DNA of 64,000 nucleotides from Rhizobium mayense (GTDB lineage: Bacteria > Pseudomonadota > Alphaproteobacteria > Rhizobiales > Rhizobiaceae), in assembly GCF_030272705.1 (NCBI RefSeq), contig NZ_JARFYM010000002.1:1-64000 (forward strand). The letters run 5' to 3'. A program made the translations under genes and the position numbers. The notes beneath the pieces were generated by a model. The model did no database searches and was not told the DNA's origin. It worked only from the letters and a program-made list of their open reading frames with translations. Numbering within the stretch: position 1 is the stretch's first letter; every line of letters starts with the position of its first letter. Below are positions 8,314 to 16,675 of the stretch, in pieces.

Positions 8314-9090
8314 ATGAAGAAGTTCATCATCGCAGCCGCGATTGCGGCCTTTGCCGCCGGCTCTGCCTTCGCCGAGAATATCAAGGTCGGCGTCACGCCG
8401 GGCGAGCACGCGCAGATCATGGAAAAGGTTGCCGAAGTCGCGAAGACGAAAGGCCTCAACATCGAGATCGTCGAATTCTCCGACTATGTCGTGCCGAACC
8501 AGGCGCTGGCCGATGGCGACATCCAGGCCAACTCGTTCCAGCACCAGCCCTATCTCGACAACCAGATCGCCGACCGCAAGTTCGACCTCGTCAGCATCGG
8601 CACCACCATCACCACCCCGATGGGTGTCTACTCCAAGAAGGTGAAGAGCCTCGACGAGCTGAAGGAAGGCGCCACCGTCGCTATCCCGAACGACCCGACC
8701 AACGGCGGCCGCGCGCTTCTGGTTTTGGCCAGCAAGGGCCTGATCAAGTTCAAGGCAAACGCGGGCATCAAGGTGACGGTCGCCGATATCGTCGAAAACC
8801 CGAAAAACATCGATTTCGCAGAGATCGACGCCGCGCAGCTGCCGCGCTCGCTTGAAGATGTCGATGCCGCCGTCATCAACACCAATTACGCCATGGAAGC
8901 CGGCCTGAATCCGAAGAAGGATGCCATCGCCATCGAAAGCGAAAAGTCGCCTTACGCCAATGTCATCGTCGTCCGCGCTGCTGACAAGGACGCGCCCTGG
9001 GCCAAGACGCTGGTCGAATCTTACCACGATGAAAGCATCCGCAAGTTCATCGACGAGCAGTTCAAGGGCGCCGTGATCGCATCCTGGTAA
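8314..9090 (+). CDS. metQ: Methionine-binding periplasmic protein MetQ
   Basis: A 258-aa NlpA/MetQ-family binding protein. A Sec signal peptide covers about residues 1-20 and ends AFA|ENIKVG. There is no lipobox cysteine, so the mature protein is probably soluble in the periplasm rather than a lipoprotein as in E. coli. The family segment VGVTPGEHAQIME follows the signal, and FQHQPYLDNQ and IPNDPTNGGRALLVL are typical MetQ motifs. A strong AAGGAGA site precedes ATG. It is the last gene of metNIQ and is followed by an intrinsic terminator. Confidence 0.95.
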   Translation: MKKFIIAAAIAAFAAGSAFAENIKVGVTPGEHAQIMEKVAEVAKTKGLNIEIVEFSDYVVPNQALADGDIQANSFQHQPYLDNQIADRKFDLVSIGTTITTPMGVYSKKVKSLDELKEGATVAIPNDPTNGGRALLVLASKGLIKFKANAGIKVTVADIVENPKNIDFAEIDAAQLPRSLEDVDAAVINTNYAMEAGLNPKKDAIAIESEKSPYANVIVVRAADKDAPWAKTLVESYHDESIRKFIDEQFKGAVIASW

Positions 9091-9118
9091 GAGCTGTTTC
9101 TTCAGGTAAAAACATCGA

Positions 9119-9146
9119 ACGGTCCGGCTCTGCCGGGCCGTTTTTC
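9119..9146 (+). terminator. Intrinsic terminator of metNIQ
   Basis: CGGTCCGGC at 9120-9128 pairs with GCCGGGCCG at 9132-9140 (one G-U pair) around a TCT loop, followed by five T residues at 9141-9145. It lies 29 bases after the metQ stop codon: a classical Rho-independent terminator. Confidence 0.9.
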
Positions 9147-9431
9147 GTTGGGAGATGGCATTTTGGCATCGCCGTGAGGGGCGGCGTGATCGAGGAACGC
9201 GGCCATCGGGTGTTCGTTCGAGGAGAGAACGCAATCTATCTGTGATCGGCTCGATAGATTTTGGTCATGCGCTCAGCCGAGCGGTTAGCAACTGCATTCG
9301 GGCGGCGTCATCGAATTGGCGGGCAACCGCGGCAAGCTGACGGAGCTTGTCGCGGCCCATATGAAGCCATCGAAGGAAGTCTATTTGCGCCCGGCCAGGG
9401 GGCAAGATCGTTTCGCGAGAGCCGGTGCCGG
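9147..9431. other. Gap between metQ terminator and emrB
   Basis: About 285 bases with no recognised gene. A stop-free plus-strand stretch at roughly 9292-9434 (reading GGVIELAGNRGKL and ending at the TAG by 9434) has protein-like composition and vaguely recalls the C-terminal part of ExbD/TolR proteins. It lacks a start codon and ribosome site, so at most it is a decayed gene fragment. Confidence 0.3.
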
Positions 9432-11015
9432 TTAGTGGGCACCGGCGCCGCCGCCGGCTTGGGGCTTGCGAGCGAAGAGCGTGGCGACCGCGGCGGTGGC
9501 CAAGAGGATACCGATGACGGCGAAGGTGTCGCTGAAACCCATGATCAGCGCTTGCCGCTTGATGATGTTGCCGAGGGCGACTGTCGCCTTCTGCGTGGCA
9601 AGGGCATGATCCGATACGCCATGCGACAGGAAATAATTGGTCACCTGCGTCAAGCGCTCCCGCACCTCGTCGCGTGACAGGGTCACCGACTGGCCTATGA
9701 TATTGGAATGGAACTGCTCGCGCTTGGTGAGCACCGTGCCAAGCGTCGCCGTTCCAACCGCACCGCCGAGGTTTCGCAGCATATTGGTCAGGCCGGATGC
9801 CGCGGCGGCATCGGCGGGCGCGATGCCGGCCGTTGTGATGGCGGTGATTGGGGTGATGACCATTGCCTGGCCGATGGCACGCACGATATTCGGTATCCAG
9901 AACTGATCACCCGCGGTGTCGGCGGAAAGGGTCACGTTCATGAAGCAGCTTATGGCGAAGATACCAATGCCGAGGAAGCCGATATAGCGGACATCGAAGC
10001 GCCTCATCATCATCGGAACAAGCGGAATGAGGATGAGTTGCGGCAGGCCTGTCCAGGCCAGCACGTTGCCGATCTGCTCGGCATTGTATCGCTGCACCTG
10101 GCCGAGATATTGCGGCAGGATATAGACCGATCCGAAGAGCGCGAAACCGACCAGCACGTTGACGAGAACGCCGATGCCGAAATTGCGTTGCTTCAAAAGC
10201 CGCAGCTTCACCAGCGGGTTCTTGACGGTCAGCTCAATCCAGATGAAGGCACTGAGCGAAACGACAGCGATGGCGCTGAGCTTCAGGATGAAGGGCGAGG
10301 AGAACCAGTCATCCTTATTGCCCTCTTCGAGCACGGTCTGCAGCGCAGAAAGCCCGATTGCCATCGTCACGATGCCAGCCCAGTCGCCCTGCTTCAGAAG
10401 GCCAAGCTGCAGCGGTCCCTTTTCAAGCGTCAGCGCAAGCGCGATCGCCATGATGGCGCTCGGCAGCGCGTTGATGAAGAAGATCGTCTGCCAGCCATAA
10501 TTTTCGGTCAGGTAACCGCCGATGGTCGGGCCGATGGCCGGGGCTACCGTGACCGAAAGCGCGAAGATCGCAAGCCCGGTCGGCTGCTGCACCTTCGGCA
10601 GCTTGGTCAGGATCATCGTGAAGGCCATGGGGATGAGCACACCGCCGGCAAAGCCCTGCAGCCCGCGAAGCACGATCATCGTGCCGAGATCGTGCGCGAA
10701 AGCGCAGGCGATCGAGAACAAGGGGAACAGGATAGAGTTTGCCAAAATATAACGGCGGAACGAAAAGACGTTGCTGAAGAAAGCCGTCAGCGGGATGACG
10801 ACGATTTCGCCGATCAGATACGAGGTGGAGATCCAGGCGCCGTTATCGACGCCCGTGCCGATGCCGCCCTCAATATCGAGGAGCGAGGCATTGGTGATCT
10901 GGATGTTCAGGATCGCCATGAAGGCGCCAATCATGGCGGCAAGCACGGCGATCCATTCTGTGGTGCTTGCTCGCGCGCTCCGCTGCTGGATGGCGGTGGC
11001 TGTGGTGGTGGACAT
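9432..11015 (-). CDS. emrB: EmrB/QacA-type MFS multidrug efflux transporter
   Basis: A 527-aa inner-membrane drug:proton antiporter of the DHA2 (14-helix) family. It has the motif NIQITNASLLDIEGGIG after TM1, in place of the usual NVALP, and ISTSYLIGEI in TM2, both characteristic of EmrB. Start chosen at ATG 11015, nine bases after GAGGAG; a GTG at 11039 has no better site. It is the second gene of the emrAB-type operon, 27 bases after emrA. With EmrA and an outer-membrane channel it would pump toxic compounds, possibly plant phenolics or uncouplers, across the envelope; the substrate is inferred. Confidence 0.9.
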   Translation of the reverse strand: MSTTTATAIQQRSARASTTEWIAVLAAMIGAFMAILNIQITNASLLDIEGGIGTGVDNGAWISTSYLIGEIVVIPLTAFFSNVFSFRRYILANSILFPLFSIACAFAHDLGTMIVLRGLQGFAGGVLIPMAFTMILTKLPKVQQPTGLAIFALSVTVAPAIGPTIGGYLTENYGWQTIFFINALPSAIMAIALALTLEKGPLQLGLLKQGDWAGIVTMAIGLSALQTVLEEGNKDDWFSSPFILKLSAIAVVSLSAFIWIELTVKNPLVKLRLLKQRNFGIGVLVNVLVGFALFGSVYILPQYLGQVQRYNAEQIGNVLAWTGLPQLILIPLVPMMMRRFDVRYIGFLGIGIFAISCFMNVTLSADTAGDQFWIPNIVRAIGQAMVITPITAITTAGIAPADAAAASGLTNMLRNLGGAVGTATLGTVLTKREQFHSNIIGQSVTLSRDEVRERLTQVTNYFLSHGVSDHALATQKATVALGNIIKRQALIMGFSDTFAVIGILLATAAVATLFARKPQAGGGAGAH

Positions 11016-11042
11016 GGTTCGATACTCCTCATCCTTCACCGT

Positions 11043-12227
11043 TCAAGCGCCGTGGCCCTGGTCGGCCGTCTTGATGTCGATGCTCGGTTGTACCGACATG
11101 CCAGGGCGCAGATCGCCGGAAGCGGCGCTGTCGCTATCAAGCACGATCTTGACCGGGATGCGTTGTACGACCTTGGTGAAATTGCCCGTGGCGTTGTCCG
11201 GCGGCAGCAGTGCGAATTCCTGGCCGCTGGCAGGCGCCAGGCTGTCGACATGGCCGTGATAGACTCGTCCAGGGAACATATCGACTTCGATGTCGACCGG
11301 CTGGCCGGCATGCACGTCGGTTAATTGCGTCTCTTTGTAATTGGCGACGATATAGGCCGCCGATGTCGGCACCACCGACATCAACTGCGTGCCCGCTTGC
11401 ACATATTGGCCGACGCGGAGCGTGCGGTTGCCAACGACACCGTCGAGCGGCGCGATGATCGTTGTATAGGATAGATTAAGCTCGGCCTGGTTTTGGACGG
11501 CCTGGTCACGGGCAAGTGTTGCCTTGGCTTGCGCCAGTTGCGCCTTCAGCAGATCAACCTGCTTGGTCGTTGCGGCGAGTGATGCCGTGTCACGATCGAT
11601 CGCGGCGCGGGCGGCGGCGATCTGCGCCGCGGCCTGTTGTGCGGTCTGCACCGGCGCGTATCCGTTGACCGAAAGGTTCGCATAGCGCTTGTCGTTTTGC
11701 TCGGCGAACGTTTCATTGGCCTTATCGACTTCGACCGTCGACTGGGCAGCCGTGACTAATGACTGCTGCATCTCGATGGACGCTTGCCTGGCCTCGACAT
11801 CCGCTTGAGCGGCGGCAACATCGGCCTTAGCTTGATCGAGCGCCGTCTTGAAGTCGCGGTCATCGATACGTGCAAGCACCTGCCCCGCCTTGACCGCTTG
11901 GTTGTCGTTGACGACGACATCAGTGATATAGCCGGAAATCTTCGGCGCGATGGCGCTGTTGTCGGCCTGCACGTAAGCATCGTCGGTCGATACCTGGAAG
12001 CGGCCGACCGTCCAGTAGTTATGACCATAGTAGGCAGCGGCGGCGATCACGACGAGCGCCGTAGCGCCGAGCAGGAATGACTTGCCCCGCTTCTTCGCCG
12101 CCGGCTTTTCCTCGACGGCGATGCGTGCCAGTTCGACGGACACATCCGGCTTGCCGGCATCCATTGTCGGGGCCTCGGCACCCGGTGCCTGCTTGCCGGC
12201 ATTCAGTATATGAACCTTGTTTTCCAC
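11043..12227 (-). CDS. emrA: EmrA-type membrane-fusion protein (HlyD family)
   Basis: A 394-aa periplasmic adaptor for EmrB. It has a cytoplasmic N-terminus of about 45 residues and one membrane helix at about 50-68 (FLLGATALVVIAAAAYYG). Then follow the biotinyl-lipoyl motif around VSTDDAYVQADNSAIAPKI, a long Ala/Gln-rich coiled-coil hairpin (about 125-235), and the second lipoyl half with LDGVVGNRTLRVGQYV. GTG start at 12227 sits six bases after AGGAGAG. It is the first gene of the operon, divergent from the TetR gene, whose promoter region carries matching palindromes. Confidence 0.9.
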   Translation of the reverse strand: MENKVHILNAGKQAPGAEAPTMDAGKPDVSVELARIAVEEKPAAKKRGKSFLLGATALVVIAAAAYYGHNYWTVGRFQVSTDDAYVQADNSAIAPKISGYITDVVVNDNQAVKAGQVLARIDDRDFKTALDQAKADVAAAQADVEARQASIEMQQSLVTAAQSTVEVDKANETFAEQNDKRYANLSVNGYAPVQTAQQAAAQIAAARAAIDRDTASLAATTKQVDLLKAQLAQAKATLARDQAVQNQAELNLSYTTIIAPLDGVVGNRTLRVGQYVQAGTQLMSVVPTSAAYIVANYKETQLTDVHAGQPVDIEVDMFPGRVYHGHVDSLAPASGQEFALLPPDNATGNFTKVVQRIPVKIVLDSDSAASGDLRPGMSVQPSIDIKTADQGHGA

Positions 12228-12299
12228 TGTTGTCTCTCCTGATGGACAGGTTGTCTTGGAAGGGCGGATGGCCCGTAAAAATCCCCGGTCCGATATTTA

Positions 12300-12361
12300 G
12301 GAAACTTGTTGTTTTCCAAAATATGCGCTATAAATGGGAAGTCAACAGGAATTTGGAAAAT
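12300..12361. promoter_or_regulatory. tetR promoter with nested inverted repeats (emrA/tetR control region)
   Basis: On the plus strand TTGTTG (12306-12311), a 17-base spacer and TATAAA (12329-12334) form a good sigma-70-type promoter for the TetR gene. Overlapping its -35, GGAAAC (12300-12305) and GTTTTCC (12311-12317) form an inverted repeat. A wider one joins TTTTCCAAAA (12312-12321) to ATTTGGAAAA (12351-12360). These are candidate sites for the TetR protein acting on both tetR and emrAB. Confidence 0.55.
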
Positions 12362-12365
12362 CACA

Positions 12366-13013
12366 ATGGTCGAAATTCACATTATTGAGAAGCGCCCCCG
12401 CGGACGGCCCCAACTTCGCTGCGACGATGATACGAAAAGCGTGATTATCGAGGCCGCCGACGTGCAGTTTCGTGAAAACGGCTACGCGGCGGCGAGCATC
12501 AACGCGATCGCCCAATCCGCCGGTGTCTCGACAAAAACGCTCTACCGGCTGTTTCCGACCAAGGCCGATCTGTTCTCAAGCATCGTTTCCGACCGCATAA
12601 GCCGGTTTTTCGTGGCTCTGGATCAGTCGACGCTAGCGACGATGGATGTGCGACAGGGCCTCGAGCGGCTGCTGACGGCCTATGGCATGCTCACGATGTC
12701 GGACGACACCGTTGATATGATGCGTCTTGTCATTGCCGAATCCGATCGCTTTCCGGAACTCGCCACATCCTTCTATGAAAAGGCGATCGTTCGCTCGAAT
12801 GCCTTCATGGAAAATTGGCTGACGACTCAGTGCGAACGCGGGCTCATTCGCCTGGAAGACCCGCATATGGCCTCCGGCATGCTGCGCGGAATGATGATCA
12901 TGGAGCCGCAACGCGCCGCGATCCTGCGCCAGCTCCCTGCCCCCAACATCGCGGAGATCAATCGGCGGGCGCGAATTTGCGCGGAGGTGTTCCTAAAAGG
13001 CTGCCAGGTTTGA
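12366..13013 (+). CDS. TetR-family transcriptional regulator of the emrAB-type pump
   Basis: A 215-aa repressor. The N-terminal helix-turn-helix (about residues 27-75) contains ENGYAAASINAIAQSAGVSTKTLYRLFPTK in pieces typical of TetR: GYAAASI, AGVSTKTLYRLF. The C-terminal ligand domain is like those of AefR-type regulators. Start at ATG 12366; the open frame upstream contains the promoter and so is not coding. Divergence from emrA and the palindromes at 12300-12361 suggest autoregulation and drug-responsive repression of emrAB. The ligand is unknown. It ends two bases before the convergent permease gene. Confidence 0.85.
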   Translation: MVEIHIIEKRPRGRPQLRCDDDTKSVIIEAADVQFRENGYAAASINAIAQSAGVSTKTLYRLFPTKADLFSSIVSDRISRFFVALDQSTLATMDVRQGLERLLTAYGMLTMSDDTVDMMRLVIAESDRFPELATSFYEKAIVRSNAFMENWLTTQCERGLIRLEDPHMASGMLRGMMIMEPQRAAILRQLPAPNIAEINRRARICAEVFLKGCQV

Positions 13014-13015
13014 AA

Positions 13016-13891
13016 TCAATCCTGGCGCGGATCGAGCGCGTCGTTGAGGCCGTCGCCGAGCAGGTTGAAGCCCATGACCAGCACGATGATCGCCACGCCC
13101 GGCCAGATCGGCATCCACGGCGCTTGCTGCAGGAATTGCCTGGCCGTGTCGAGCATCGAACCCCAGGACGGGTCCGGTGGACGCTGACCCAGGCCGAGAA
13201 AGGCAAGGCTCGCTTCGGCAAGCACCGCAGTCGCCATGGTGATGGTGGCCTGTACAACGACCGGCGCAAGGATATTCGGCATGACATAGACGCCCATGAT
13301 CTTGATATTGGGCACGCCGAGCAGGCGCGCTGCAGCAATATAGTCCTCGGTCTTGACGGTCAGCACTTGCCCGCGTGTGAGGCGAACGAAGATCGGCATT
13401 GCCGAAATGCCGATGGCGATCATTGCATTTTCAAGGCTGGGATTGAGGAAGGTCGCAAATGCGATTGCCAGTACCAGGAAGGGGCATGACAGCAGCGCAT
13501 CCGTGCAGCGGGAAATCACGACATCGACGATACCGCCGAAATAGCCGGAGATCAGGCCCAGCGGCACGCCGATGACGATGGCGATCACCACCGAAACGAG
13601 ACCGACGAGCAACGAAGCGCGTGCGCCGAAGATGACGCGGGAGAGGATATCTCGGCCGAGGTCGTCAGTGCCGAACCAATGCAGCGCCGAGGGCGCCTGC
13701 CGGACGGTCAGCCAGCTCGATACGTTCGGCGGGAATGGTGCAATGACAGGCGCAAGGATCGCCACCACCACGAAGAAGAGGACAATGAGGCCGCCGATGA
13801 TGGCACTCGGCTGGCTGAGGCAGCGCCTCAGTGCGGATTTGCGATAGCCGGAAGCGGCGGGAATGGCGAGCGTGGTTTCGGTCGTGTTCAT
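13016..13891 (-). CDS. Dipeptide/oligopeptide ABC permease (DppC/GsiD-like)
   Basis: A 291-aa inner-membrane permease with about six helices. It has the DppC-type N-terminal segment ending in WFGTDDLGRDILSRVIFGAR (in part: GTDDLGRDILSR), and the cytoplasmic ABC-binding loop YIAAARLLGVPNIKIM. Start at 13891 makes an ATGA overlap with the preceding permease gene, implying coupled translation. It pairs with the DppB-like permease; ATP is presumably supplied by the fused ATPase at 19552, which has no permease partner of its own nearby. Confidence 0.9.
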   Translation of the reverse strand: MNTTETTLAIPAASGYRKSALRRCLSQPSAIIGGLIVLFFVVVAILAPVIAPFPPNVSSWLTVRQAPSALHWFGTDDLGRDILSRVIFGARASLLVGLVSVVIAIVIGVPLGLISGYFGGIVDVVISRCTDALLSCPFLVLAIAFATFLNPSLENAMIAIGISAMPIFVRLTRGQVLTVKTEDYIAAARLLGVPNIKIMGVYVMPNILAPVVVQATITMATAVLAEASLAFLGLGQRPPDPSWGSMLDTARQFLQQAPWMPIWPGVAIIVLVMGFNLLGDGLNDALDPRQD

Positions 13892-14829
13892 CCGCGCAAC
13901 CTCGGGCTCAGAATGACATAGGCGATATCGGCGAAAAGATTGAGCAGCAGGAACATCGCCGAAGAGCACAGAACGACGGCCTGGACTACGGCATAGTCAC
14001 GGCCGAACACGCCGTCGACCACCATCTTGCCGAAGCCGGGGATACCGAAGACCTGTTCGGTCAGCACCGCGCCGGACAGAAGCTCGCCGAAATGCAGCGA
14101 GCTGACGGTGACCACCGGGATCAAGCCGTTGCGCAGCACATGCCTGATAACGACGATGCGCTCCTTCAGGCCCTTGGCGCGGGCGGTTCGGACATAATCC
14201 TGCCGCAGCGTCTGCAGCATGGAGCTGCGCGTATGACGCATGACGATGGCGGAAGCCGCCGTTCCCAATACGAGGCTCGGCATCAACATATAGCGCAGAT
14301 TGTCGAGCGGAGAATCGAACAAACCGACATAGCCCCCCGATGGCAGCCAGCCAAGCTTTACCGCAAAGGCTAGGATCAGCATGATGCCTAGCCAGAAGCT
14401 TGGAACCGAAAGACCAGCCAATCCGAGAATGCTGACACCGTAATCCACCGGCGTGCCGCGCTTCAGCGCCGCAATGACACCGGCTGGAATACCGATGACC
14501 AGCGCCAGGATCATCGCCATGACAGAAAGCTGGATGGTGACCGGCAATTTCTCGAGGATCATCTCGCCAATCGGCAGCTTCGTGCGGATCGACAGGCCGA
14601 AATCGCCTTGCAGGATGCCCCAGAGCCAATGGACATATTGGGTGTAGAGCGGCTGATCCAGCATGTATTTATGCCGCAGGAACTCGATGACGGTGGGATC
14701 GCGATCCTCGCCGGCGAGTGCAATCGCCGGGTCGCCGGGCAGAAGCTTCAACAGGCCGAAAACCAGGATCGATACCAGCAGCAGGGTCGGAATGGCGATC
14801 GCCAGGCGGCGCAGGATAAAAAGAAACAT
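13888..14829 (-). CDS. Dipeptide/oligopeptide ABC permease (DppB/GsiC-like)
   Basis: A 313-aa inner-membrane permease. The N-terminal helix MFLFILRRLAIAIPTLLLVS is typical of DppB, followed by the conserved LPGDPAIAL segment. The coupling loop is DYVRTARAKGLKERIV, and the C-terminus has VFGIPGFGKMVVDGVFGRDY pieces (GIPGFGK, GRDY). Start at 14829 follows a GAGAGAAAAG site. It is 115 bases downstream of the binding-protein gene, with a repeat and a perfect hairpin between them. Confidence 0.9.
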   Translation of the reverse strand: MFLFILRRLAIAIPTLLLVSILVFGLLKLLPGDPAIALAGEDRDPTVIEFLRHKYMLDQPLYTQYVHWLWGILQGDFGLSIRTKLPIGEMILEKLPVTIQLSVMAMILALVIGIPAGVIAALKRGTPVDYGVSILGLAGLSVPSFWLGIMLILAFAVKLGWLPSGGYVGLFDSPLDNLRYMLMPSLVLGTAASAIVMRHTRSSMLQTLRQDYVRTARAKGLKERIVVIRHVLRNGLIPVVTVSSLHFGELLSGAVLTEQVFGIPGFGKMVVDGVFGRDYAVVQAVVLCSSAMFLLLNLFADIAYVILSPRLRG

Positions 14830-14843
14830 GGCTTTTCTCTCGC

Positions 14844-14890
14844 TGCATGATCCCGAAAGCTTCAATTCGGTCTTCGATGGAGATCATGCA
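14844..14890. repeat. Inverted-repeat intergenic element
   Basis: TGCATGATC (14844-14852) and GATCATGCA (14882-14890) form a perfect 9-bp inverted repeat around 29 bases. Elements with GATCATGC arms are familiar in rhizobial intergenic regions, so this may be a copy of a dispersed palindromic repeat. It overlaps the ribosome-site region upstream of the DppB-like gene. Confidence 0.45.
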
Positions 14891-14902
14891 AAACCGGAAA
14901 AC

Positions 14903-14929
14903 GGATGGCGCGGCAGCCCCGCGCCATCC
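14903..14929 (-). promoter_or_regulatory. Intercistronic hairpin after the peptide-binding-protein gene
   Basis: GGATGGCGCGG (14903-14913) and CCGCGCCATCC (14919-14929) form an 11-bp perfect stem with a 5-base loop. It lies 16 bases after the stop of the binding-protein gene and before the permease genes. There is no U-run, so it probably protects the upstream mRNA or partly stops transcription to give more binding protein than permease. Confidence 0.6.
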
Positions 14930-14944
14930 TCAGCGAATGATCGC

Positions 14945-16453
14945 TTACTTAGCGGGCTTTACGCCCTGCAGGCGCAGGATGCCATCCGGAAAGATCGTGA
15001 TGCCCGTCACATCGGCCCTCGATGCATAGAACCAGTTCGGGTGATAGAGCGGAATGGTCGGCAGGTCGGTCAGGTAAATGTCCGTCGCCTTCTCGTAGAG
15101 CTGCTTGCGCGTTGCTTCATCCGATGCCTGGCGGGCGTCGACCAGCGTCTTGTCCATCTCCGGATTCTTGTATTTGTTGACGTTCTGGCTGCCGTCGGAG
15201 CCGAAGAAGGCATAAAGCGTCGGGTCCGGATCGGCGCGGCCGCTCCAGTTGCCGATATAGGCCTGGAAGTCTCCGGCCAGGTAGCGCTGGATGGCGGAGG
15301 TCGTCTCGAGCGGCAGCAACTGCACGTCGAAGCCGGCTTCGCTGGCGAGCGCTTGAATGATCTGCGCCACGCGCCCGTCGGTCAACGAATTTTCATAGGT
15401 GATTTCCAACTTCGGTGCGGGACCGCCGACTTCCGCGATCAGCGCCTTCGCCTTGTCGACATCGCGCGCCGGCATCGGGTGCGCCTTGCTGTAGAAGGCG
15501 CTCGACGACGGAATCATCTGATTGTCGGGAATGAACTCGCCATTGAAAGCCACCTGGTTGATGACGTTGCGGTCGAGCGACAGTTCCAAGGCCTTGCGCA
15601 GGCGGGGATCGGTGCCGATCGGCGTCTTGGCCTTGTCGCCGTTACCGACATTGATCATCAGATGGGAAACAGCAAGACCTGGCGAGGAATGCAGCGCCAA
15701 CTTGTTGTCCGAACGCACGGTGGCGAGGTCCGTCGGCGCGATACGCTCGGCGACTTCGAGATCGCCGGCCTGCACTCGTGACAGGCGCACGGTGGAATCA
15801 GGAATGATGAGATACTGGACCTCGTCATAGCCAATAGCGGCGGCGTTCCAGTAACCTGGATATTTGTCGAGGGTAATGGAGTCGCGCTGCTTGCGCGCCT
15901 TCAGCATATAGGGACCGGAGCAGACCGGGTTGGTCGCGAACTCACCGCCCTTTTGGGCAGCCGTCGGCGACACCATCATGCCGGCGCGGTCGCTGAGCAC
16001 GGCGAGCAGCGGGGCAAACGGCCCCTTCAGATGAAAGGTTACGTGGGTTGGATCGACCACTTCGACGGTATCGATCGGCGCAAGCTCGGCCTTGCGGTTC
16101 GATTCCTTCAGCGTCTTCATTCGTTCGATGTTGAACTTGACAGCGGCAGCATCAAATGGCGTGCCATCCTGGAAGGTGACGCCGCTGCGCAACGTGAAGG
16201 TGACGTCCGTGCCCTTGTCGTTCCACGCCCAGGCGGTTGCCAGCTGCGGCACGATATCGAGATTGGCGTTGATATCGACAAGCTTGTCGCACATGGCGGC
16301 AAAAACGATGCGGCCGGTATAGGTGCCGCTCGTCGCCGGATCGAGCGAATCCGGATCATCCTGCAGTCCGACGCGCAATGTTGCAGCATGCGCGGATCCA
16401 ATCGTCACCGCCATGGCCGACGCCATCAAAAGCGCCTTGAATGAAGTTCCCAT
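14945..16453 (-). CDS. Peptide ABC transporter substrate-binding protein (DppA/GsiB-like, SBP family 5)
   Basis: A 502-aa periplasmic binding protein. A signal peptide covers about residues 1-23 (ending AHA|ATLRVG). Family-5 hallmarks follow: LQDDPDSLDPATSG, the cluster CDKLVDIN, FTLRSGVTFQDGTPFDAAAVKFN and SLDRNVINQV (quoted in parts). Substrate class is peptides, possibly glutathione-like, because of the gamma-glutamyltransferase across the divergent promoter. It heads the minus-strand operon SBP-DppB-DppC and is paralogous to the truncated protein at 62945. Confidence 0.9.
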   Translation of the reverse strand: MGTSFKALLMASAMAVTIGSAHAATLRVGLQDDPDSLDPATSGTYTGRIVFAAMCDKLVDINANLDIVPQLATAWAWNDKGTDVTFTLRSGVTFQDGTPFDAAAVKFNIERMKTLKESNRKAELAPIDTVEVVDPTHVTFHLKGPFAPLLAVLSDRAGMMVSPTAAQKGGEFATNPVCSGPYMLKARKQRDSITLDKYPGYWNAAAIGYDEVQYLIIPDSTVRLSRVQAGDLEVAERIAPTDLATVRSDNKLALHSSPGLAVSHLMINVGNGDKAKTPIGTDPRLRKALELSLDRNVINQVAFNGEFIPDNQMIPSSSAFYSKAHPMPARDVDKAKALIAEVGGPAPKLEITYENSLTDGRVAQIIQALASEAGFDVQLLPLETTSAIQRYLAGDFQAYIGNWSGRADPDPTLYAFFGSDGSQNVNKYKNPEMDKTLVDARQASDEATRKQLYEKATDIYLTDLPTIPLYHPNWFYASRADVTGITIFPDGILRLQGVKPAK

Positions 16454-16675
16454 AAATTATCTCCCTGTGGCTAACCCGTCAAAGGTCTGCCCACCTGCCC
16501 AGAATTTATACAGCCGTAAGTGATGCATGGTTTTTCGCGATTGTAAAGCATCCTGACTAAATATTTGACCCAACAATAGTCAATGATTAAAAATCGACCA
16601 TTTATACCGAAAATTCCACTTGACGCCCCTCCTTCATTGGATAATTTGTTCGCGAAGCTGACAAAAAATTAGGCC
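16454..16675. promoter_or_regulatory. AT-rich divergent promoter region
   Basis: This 222-base stretch is markedly AT-rich for the window and separates the minus-strand peptide-uptake operon from the plus-strand ROK-GGT-ATPase operon. It should contain both promoters and probably the ROK regulator's site. I could not define -35/-10 boxes or an operator with confidence. Confidence 0.5.

Noticed and set aside
7837..9234. 465-codon frame antisense to metI and metQ
   Set aside because: It spans two well-recognised genes and the metQ terminator in antisense, with shadow-type composition.
9708..11324. 538-codon frame antisense to emrB/emrA
   Set aside because: Overlaps two clear efflux genes; translation rich in Asp, Arg and His without recognisable domain.
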